Shown: positions 6,508 through 10,154 of the stretch, piece by piece
Position numbering within the stretch: position 1 is the first letter of the stretch
Layout of the letters: each line of letters starts with the position of its first letter
Assembly (NCBI GenBank): GCA_031289935.1
Contig: JAITON010000037.1
Location: 1-10,154 of the forward strand
Length of the DNA stretch: 10,154 nt
DNA from: Treponema sp.
GTDB lineage: Bacteria; Spirochaetota; Spirochaetia; Treponematales; Breznakiellaceae
Reading direction: 5' to 3'
Program-made: the position numbers and the translations under genes
Notes under the pieces: model-generated
Told to the model about the DNA's origin: nothing
Database searches by the model: none
What the model saw: only the letters and a program-made list of their open reading frames with translations

Positions 6508-7497
6508 CTATTTGGGCACGTAGACCTTGGGGTTGTTCCGGGCGCCGGGAGTGGAACCGCTGCTGGCGGCGATGTACCAGTCACCGGCGCTATTGCTGTC
6601 GCGCTGGTCCTCGCGGCGGCAGAGGGACCGGGTGGCCGTGGTTCCCTGGCTTGATAAGGGTGTACCAGTCCACGCAGCCTTATCGGCCAGGAATTGCACG
6701 ACGGCAACCATCTTTTCGGGCCAATCCCCGCCGGATCCGCTAAAGAGCAGGGCATCCAGTACCTCGTCGTCCTGATTCAGGAAGTAGACCGCCCCGGCCT
6801 CCTTCTTGAGCTGCTTCTTGGCCCCGGGAATCCAGAAGTCCCGGGCGCTTGCCAGGGCCTCGTTCTCCTTGCTGGGCGGGGTGGCGGCCAGATCCTTGCC
6901 GGTCTCGTCTACCGCCTCCTCGTAGAGGCTCCGTAGATGCACCACAATGTATTCCCCTGCGTTTACGGAGACCGGCGGGAATTCGTAGAGCGGCGAGGAC
7001 GCGCCGTTTCCCTCCGCGAAGAGCCTCAGGGCGCCCAGGTTCCCCGGTGTCAGGGTGTAGAATTCCACGAACTCTACCCGGGGCTTGGAATACTCCGTGC
7101 GGACCTCGGTGATCATGAGCTTCGGCATGTTGTCGTTCCGGGCCATAAAGGAGACCAGCACGTTCAGGGTATTTCCCTCCTCATCGGCCACCAGGATATC
7201 CGCCGTGACCCGGGCCCCCGGCTCCAGGGGTTCGGTCAGGTTTACCCGTACCGTCTCACCGGAACTGATGGACGCAATCTCTGCGGGGACCGAGAATCTG
7301 AGGCTGTCCACCCTAACAGCCCTGGAAAACAGAAAACTTATTTCCCGTGGGGAAACCGGACGGCAGGCCAGGAACACCGGCGTTTCCGCGCTGATACCCA
7401 GGACCTGCTGGATCGCTGATTCGGTAGTGCAGGCCGCAGCCGCAAACAGAACCAGACCGAGGAACCAGACCTGAAAACAATAGAGCAAGTATTTCAT
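6508..7497 (-). CDS. Lipoprotein with lamin-tail domain
   Basis: It has a lipoprotein signal peptide, MKYLLYCFQVWFLGL and then VLFAAAAC, so Cys23 would be lipid-modified and the protein anchored to a membrane. Residues 35-120 look like a bacterial Ig-like beta domain (SPREISFLFSRAV to VTADILVADEEGNTLN). From about 125 to the end it fits a lamin-tail domain: LMITEVRTEYSKPRVEFVEF, LRLFAEG, AGEYIVVHL, GAVYFLNQDDEVLDALLF and the terminal SGSTPGARNN. Such domains occur in surface and nuclease-associated proteins, but no catalytic domain is visible, so binding or structural work is the most one can infer. ATG 7497 is preferred over GTG 7509 because GGAGG (7503-7507) sits 5 nt upstream and the signal peptide then starts cleanly. 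It lies downstream of the DUF2259-type gene, with a mini-ORF between them. Confidence 0.87.
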   Translation of the reverse strand: MKYLLYCFQVWFLGLVLFAAAACTTESAIQQVLGISAETPVFLACRPVSPREISFLFSRAVRVDSLRFSVPAEIASISSGETVRVNLTEPLEPGARVTADILVADEEGNTLNVLVSFMARNDNMPKLMITEVRTEYSKPRVEFVEFYTLTPGNLGALRLFAEGNGASSPLYEFPPVSVNAGEYIVVHLRSLYEEAVDETGKDLAATPPSKENEALASARDFWIPGAKKQLKKEAGAVYFLNQDDEVLDALLFSGSGGDWPEKMVAVVQFLADKAAWTGTPLSSQGTTATRSLCRREDQRDSNSAGDWYIAASSGSTPGARNNPKVYVPK

Positions 7498-7539
7498 CAA
7501 AACCTCCACCCTATATATGGATTTACCCTGCCCGGCGCT

Positions 7540-7575
7540 TCAATCAAAGAGAAAAAATTTGCGGTTAAATCTCAT
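7540..7575 (-). CDS. Possible 11-residue mini-ORF (MRFNRKFFLFD)
   Basis: In the 88-bp gap before the lipoprotein gene, ATG 7575 opens 11 codons ending in TGA (7540-7542). GGGAGG (7581-7586) sits 5 nt before the ATG and overlaps the stop codon of the preceding gene. A ribosome finishing the DUF2259-type gene could restart here. The peptide is basic, then aromatic, like the start of a signal sequence. It may be a leader peptide, a gene-start remnant, or noise. No attenuator structure is obvious after it. Confidence 0.35.
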   Translation of the reverse strand: MRFNRKFFLFD

Positions 7576-7585
7576 GAACGCCTCC

Positions 7586-8287
7586 CTAGATTCGGAGGGT
7601 CTCAACCATATAGTGGATGTCGTAGCCCTCGCCGGTCTGCTTCCGGGTCTCAATCACAAAGATGAGGGAATCGTGCTGGGGGGCGGCGATGACCCGGCGG
7701 ATCCGGTAAGAGGCGATGAGGGGCCGCTTGACCGCAGGATTACCCGCAGTATAGGTTTTTGCCGCGCCGCTGTCGGGGCGCTGTTCCAGATCAATACGGA
7801 AGGATGATTTAAGGCCCTCGCCGTTCCCCTCGACCGTGGAGACCAGAACGGCCCGGTAGGAGGCGTTGCGTTCAAAATCCCGGAATTCGATAGTCCCTCC
7901 CCCGCTGGAGCTCCCCTCTTCCAGGGAGAGATAGAGTGGACGGCCCTGGGCCAGGAAGCTGATACTGTAGCGGTCCGCCAGGGCTGCGTTCCGGCTGATC
8001 AGTCTGAAAAAAGCCCCGGAACCGTCCTGGCCGCTGGAAGCCGGGCTGTCGTGGATATAGGAGAGTTCCCCCCCCGCAACAAAATCATTCCGGGGAACAT
8101 CCACCACAAATATTTCCGCCCAGGGCCTCAGAGTTTTGGCTTGCAGCCCGTATTGTCCGAACATATAGGTTTTCCCATCGGGAGAAAAGCCGAGATCCAC
8201 GAAAGTCGCCTGATCCCCCGCCCAAAGCAGAGAGGCGCTGGAGAAGCCTATCAACAAGGCCGCAAAAAGGAATTTTTTACCAGACAT
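7586..8287 (-). CDS. DUF2259-type predicted secreted protein, 233 residues
   Basis: A standard signal peptide is visible (MSGKKFLFAALLIGFSSASL then LWA), with cleavage likely after Ala23, giving a mature protein of about 210 residues that starts GDQATFVDLGFSPDG. The block ATFVDLGFSPDGKTYMFGQY followed by WAEIFVVDVPRNDF and ending in HDSLIFVIETR matches the pattern I know for DUF2259, a family of predicted periplasmic or secreted proteins of unknown role. The mature part is beta-rich and has no cysteine, so it is neither a lipoprotein nor disulphide-linked. GAGGAG (8294-8299) stands 6 nt before the ATG, which fixes the start. It is first in its unit, diverging from the membrane gene at 8349, and is followed by the mini-ORF and the lamin-tail lipoprotein. 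Both being exported suggests a shared envelope role. Confidence 0.8.
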   Translation of the reverse strand: MSGKKFLFAALLIGFSSASLLWAGDQATFVDLGFSPDGKTYMFGQYGLQAKTLRPWAEIFVVDVPRNDFVAGGELSYIHDSPASSGQDGSGAFFRLISRNAALADRYSISFLAQGRPLYLSLEEGSSSGGGTIEFRDFERNASYRAVLVSTVEGNGEGLKSSFRIDLEQRPDSGAAKTYTAGNPAVKRPLIASYRIRRVIAAPQHDSLIFVIETRKQTGEGYDIHYMVETLRI

Positions 8288-8348
8288 AAAGTTCTCCTCT
8301 TTAATATATATCGGATGGATTTTCCCTATCTTGAGGAGCGCCCCGCAA

Positions 8349-9200
8349 ATGTTCTATGCTGAGGCCATGACCCTGACCCAGCGCAACCGCTTTTTCAAAA
8401 TTGGGATAGCCCTTTCCTCCCTTTCCGTGGCACTGGTCGCGGCGGGGACTCTGAGCGCCCTGCCGGGCTATCCTGATATGGCGGCCCGGGCTGTCCGGCG
8501 GGCCCCCGGTCTGGTTACCGCCCTCTTCGGCGCCCTGATTCCCCCTCTGGCCTATATGCCCCTGCTGACTACCGCCGCTTCGGTCCTGGCCGCTTTGACG
8601 GCAGCCATCCTGATCTACTACTTTTTCGAGCAGACCCAGGCCCCGGAGATCCTTTTTGTCAGTTTCTTTACCCTCTCCCTGGCCTTTGAGGCTGCCCGGC
8701 TGGTCCCGCCCCTGGGAAGCGTCCACGAACTGCCGGGGCTCTTTATCAGCGCCGCCTACCGGGTCGTGCTTTTTGGCAGATACTTCGGGCTCTTTTCCCT
8801 GTTTGCGGCCAGCGTGCTTGCCGCAGGCCTCCAGATGCAGAAGCAGGCCCCCCTGATTCTGATCGTCGTCGCGGCTGCCCTGGTTATTGCCCTGGGAACC
8901 CCCGTGGACAGTCTTGCCTGGGACAGCAGCCTGGATATGATCGGCGGCTATTGGGATCTGTTCCGCATGGTAGATTGGGGGATTATCCTGATCACCGTGG
9001 TGAGTTTCCTGGTGGCCGCCCATACCCGGGGCTCCCGGGACTATATCCCCATTGCCGGGGGAGCCCTGCTGGCCCTTGCCGGCCGGGACCTGCTCCTCCG
9101 GGCCGATACCTGGCTAAGCCCCCTGCCCGGCCTGGCCGCCCTGATCCTGGGCGCCTGGTTTATCATGTCCCGGCTCCACAGCATCTATCTTTGGCTATAA
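8349..9200 (+). CDS. Integral membrane protein of unknown function, about 284 residues
   Basis: The protein is almost wholly hydrophobic with about seven or eight membrane segments, roughly at residues 18-40, 66-90, 97-113, 124-154, 164-180, 203-220, 230-244 and 254-274. No enzyme, transporter or receptor motif is evident. The compact seven-to-eight-helix plan recalls membrane sensor domains, but no kinase or cyclase domain is attached. The start is uncertain. ATG 8349 is chosen because GAGGAG (8332-8337) lies 11 nt before it. TTG 8331 has no ribosome site, and ATG 8367 has a GAGG that is too close. All three share the same body. It diverges from the DUF2259-type gene across a 61-bp gap and is followed after 32 bp by another membrane protein, probably in the same transcript. 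Confidence 0.8.
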   Translation: MFYAEAMTLTQRNRFFKIGIALSSLSVALVAAGTLSALPGYPDMAARAVRRAPGLVTALFGALIPPLAYMPLLTTAASVLAALTAAILIYYFFEQTQAPEILFVSFFTLSLAFEAARLVPPLGSVHELPGLFISAAYRVVLFGRYFGLFSLFAASVLAAGLQMQKQAPLILIVVAAALVIALGTPVDSLAWDSSLDMIGGYWDLFRMVDWGIILITVVSFLVAAHTRGSRDYIPIAGGALLALAGRDLLLRADTWLSPLPGLAALILGAWFIMSRLHSIYLWL

Positions 9201-9232
9201 GGTCCCGGGCATCGTGAAGGCAGCCCCGGGTA

Positions 9233-9925
9233 ATGTCCTGGGTTTACAAGATCAATCATCCCGAGTATCTTACTCCTATGTCCGATGTGAATCGTGTGGG
9301 TGATGTGTTAATTTCCCGGCCCTTGGGCGTAGAAGCTGCCGATTCGAGGGCGCTGAAATCTGAGCTTATCCGGAAATCGCTCCACTTTCTTATTGCGCTC
9401 TGCCCATTCCTGGCGGCCTTTAACCGGCCCCTAAGTCTGGCGCTCCTGGCCGCCGGAACCCTGTTCTATACCATCATGGAGGCCCTTAGGCTGAGGGGAA
9501 TTCGTATCCCCCTGATTTCCTGGCTCACCGTCCTGGCATCCAGGCCCGGGGACGCGGACCGGTTTGTCCTGGGTCCGGTGAGCTTAGGGCTCGGGGCTCT
9601 ACTGAGCCTGCTCTTCTTCCCGCCCGCAGCCGCGTCCATTGCTATCTATGCCCTGGCCTTTGGGGACGGCTTTTCCAACCTGATCGGGAAGTTTGCCGGC
9701 CATATCCGGCCTGCTTTCCTCCGGGGCAAAAGCCTGGAAGGCTCGGCGGCCTGTTTCCTGGCCGTCTGGATCGCCGCCAGCCTGGTCTCCAGCGATTCCC
9801 GCGTGATCTGGCTCGCCGCCCTGACCGCCACGGTGGTGGATGCCATGCCCCTGCACGATTACGACAATATCGCCATGCCCCTGATGGTGGGCCTGGTGGT
9901 GCAGCTCTGCGGATTGGCCGCCTGA
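9233..9925 (+). CDS. Polyprenol/phytol kinase or CDP-lipid synthase-like membrane protein
   Basis: The 230-residue protein carries the pattern of the CTP-using dolichol/phytol kinase and phosphatidate cytidylyltransferase-like superfamily. ELIRKSLHF is at 44-52 (conserved Arg, Lys, His), AFGDGFSNLIGKFAG at 142-156, RGKSLEGS at 164-171, and DYDNIAMPL near the end (209-217). Members transfer a phosphate or nucleotidyl group to membrane lipids; which one applies here cannot be told. Several hydrophobic segments between the motifs fit a polytopic inner-membrane enzyme. Homology begins near residue 42, so the first 40 residues from ATG 9233 are not supported by a clear ribosome site; the Met at 9278 or a GTG near 9307 are alternatives. 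It lies 32 bp after the preceding membrane gene, probably as one operon. No convincing terminator follows. Confidence 0.8.
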   Translation: MSWVYKINHPEYLTPMSDVNRVGDVLISRPLGVEAADSRALKSELIRKSLHFLIALCPFLAAFNRPLSLALLAAGTLFYTIMEALRLRGIRIPLISWLTVLASRPGDADRFVLGPVSLGLGALLSLLFFPPAAASIAIYALAFGDGFSNLIGKFAGHIRPAFLRGKSLEGSAACFLAVWIAASLVSSDSRVIWLAALTATVVDAMPLHDYDNIAMPLMVGLVVQLCGLAA

Positions 9926-9988
9926 GGGGCGTGATGCAAGAAACTATCTGGCTCCCCAGAAAATATTCCAAAAACGCGGAAAAAGCGC

Positions 9989-10018
9989 TTGACGCATTCA
10001 TTCGCGTTGTGCTATACT
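9989..10018 (+). promoter_or_regulatory. Strong sigma70-type promoter for the right-edge gene
   Basis: TTGACG (9989-9994) and TATACT (10013-10018) are each 5/6 matches to consensus with an 18-bp spacer. Transcription should begin near 10025. AAGCGCTT (9983-9990), an 8-bp palindrome, overlaps the -35, and the arms AACGCG (9973-9978) and CGCGTT (10003-10008) flank it. These could bind a regulator, though this is not shown. Confidence 0.75.
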
Positions 10019-10093
10019 CGTGGCATGTTGTTTTTGGGCCATCAGCCCATAGGGAGACACGCGGTCACCGTACGCAAGGAGGATAGCGTCAAA

Positions 10094-10154
10094 ATGCATG
10101 ACGATATTGTTTACAAGGGTAAATATATTTGGTACAGCGGGAAAAATATAGTGA
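10094..10154 (+). CDS. 5' end of an unidentified gene (20 codons visible)
   Basis: ATG 10094 follows AAGGAGG (10076-10082) with 11 nt between, and the first 20 codons read MHDDIVYKGKYIWYSGKNIV before the window ends. There is no signal peptide. The Tyr/Gly/Lys-rich strand pattern is too short to name a family. The same frame is open back to ATG 10025, which would add 23 residues (MLFLGHQPIGRHAV and so on). That ATG coincides with the expected transcription start, so the ribosome-site-led ATG 10094 is preferred. The 5' untranslated region of about 70 nt contains a small hairpin, TGGGC-CATCA-GCCCA. Confidence 0.65.
   Translation, partial: MHDDIVYKGKYIWYSGKNIV

Noticed and set aside
7512..7517. 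TATATA as a -10 element for the lipoprotein gene
   Set aside because: It has no -35 at proper spacing, and the start site would leave the ribosome site at the very 5' end of the message.
8331..8360. Promoter TTGAGG - 18 bp - TATGCT for the membrane gene
   Set aside because: Both hexamers match only 4/6, and the -35 coincides with the GAGGAG ribosome site of the chosen start, so the two calls conflict.
8301..9023. Minus-strand open frame of 240 codons
   Set aside because: It is a Gly/Gln/His/Asp-rich shadow of the membrane protein, with no plausible fold.
9947..9960. Hairpin TCTGG-CTCC-CCAGA as terminator of the plus-strand operon
   Set aside because: The stem is only 5 bp and is followed by AAATATT, not a T-run.

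Overview
The window reads as GC-rich chromosomal DNA of a spirochaete, most likely a treponeme-like organism. This is inferred from gene content: a DUF2804 protein, a DUF2259-type secreted protein, a lamin-tail-domain lipoprotein with a lipobox, and large proteins of unknown function, together with a thioredoxin and a U32 peptidase-family RNA-modification type protein. No rRNA, tRNA, CRISPR array, phage gene or intact mobile element was found.

Layout. Positions 1-219 are the 3' end of a plus-strand polar amino acid ABC transporter ATPase. Positions 220-555 hold no intact gene but carry a decayed C-terminal transposase fragment, broken by stops and two frameshifts. From 552 to 8287 everything is on the minus strand, transcribed right to left: a DUF2259-type secreted protein, an 11-codon mini-ORF, a lamin-tail lipoprotein, then (from its own good sigma70 promoter) thioredoxin, a U32 protein, a 216-bp gap filled by a hairpin and a 23-bp tandem repeat array, a DUF2804 protein, and a 697-residue protein of unknown function that starts 2 bp after DUF2804 ends. 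From 8349 the plus strand carries a multi-pass membrane protein, a polyprenol/phytol-kinase or CDP-lipid type membrane enzyme, and the first 20 codons of another gene behind a strong promoter.

How the parts fit. Thioredoxin and the U32 protein lie 14 bp apart and are probably co-transcribed. The DUF2804 and 697-residue genes form a tight pair, possibly reached by readthrough of the repeat array. The two exported proteins share a transcription unit. The two plus-strand membrane proteins, 32 bp apart, probably form one operon.

The least ordinary items are the array of palindromic 23-bp repeats capped by a strong hairpin (3748-3911), the unexplained DUF2804/697-residue pair, the mini-ORF between the exported-protein genes, in-frame 12-bp expansions in two genes, the WCRPC thioredoxin active site, and a possible leaderless start at the right edge. 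None of these amounts to clear evidence of a new system.
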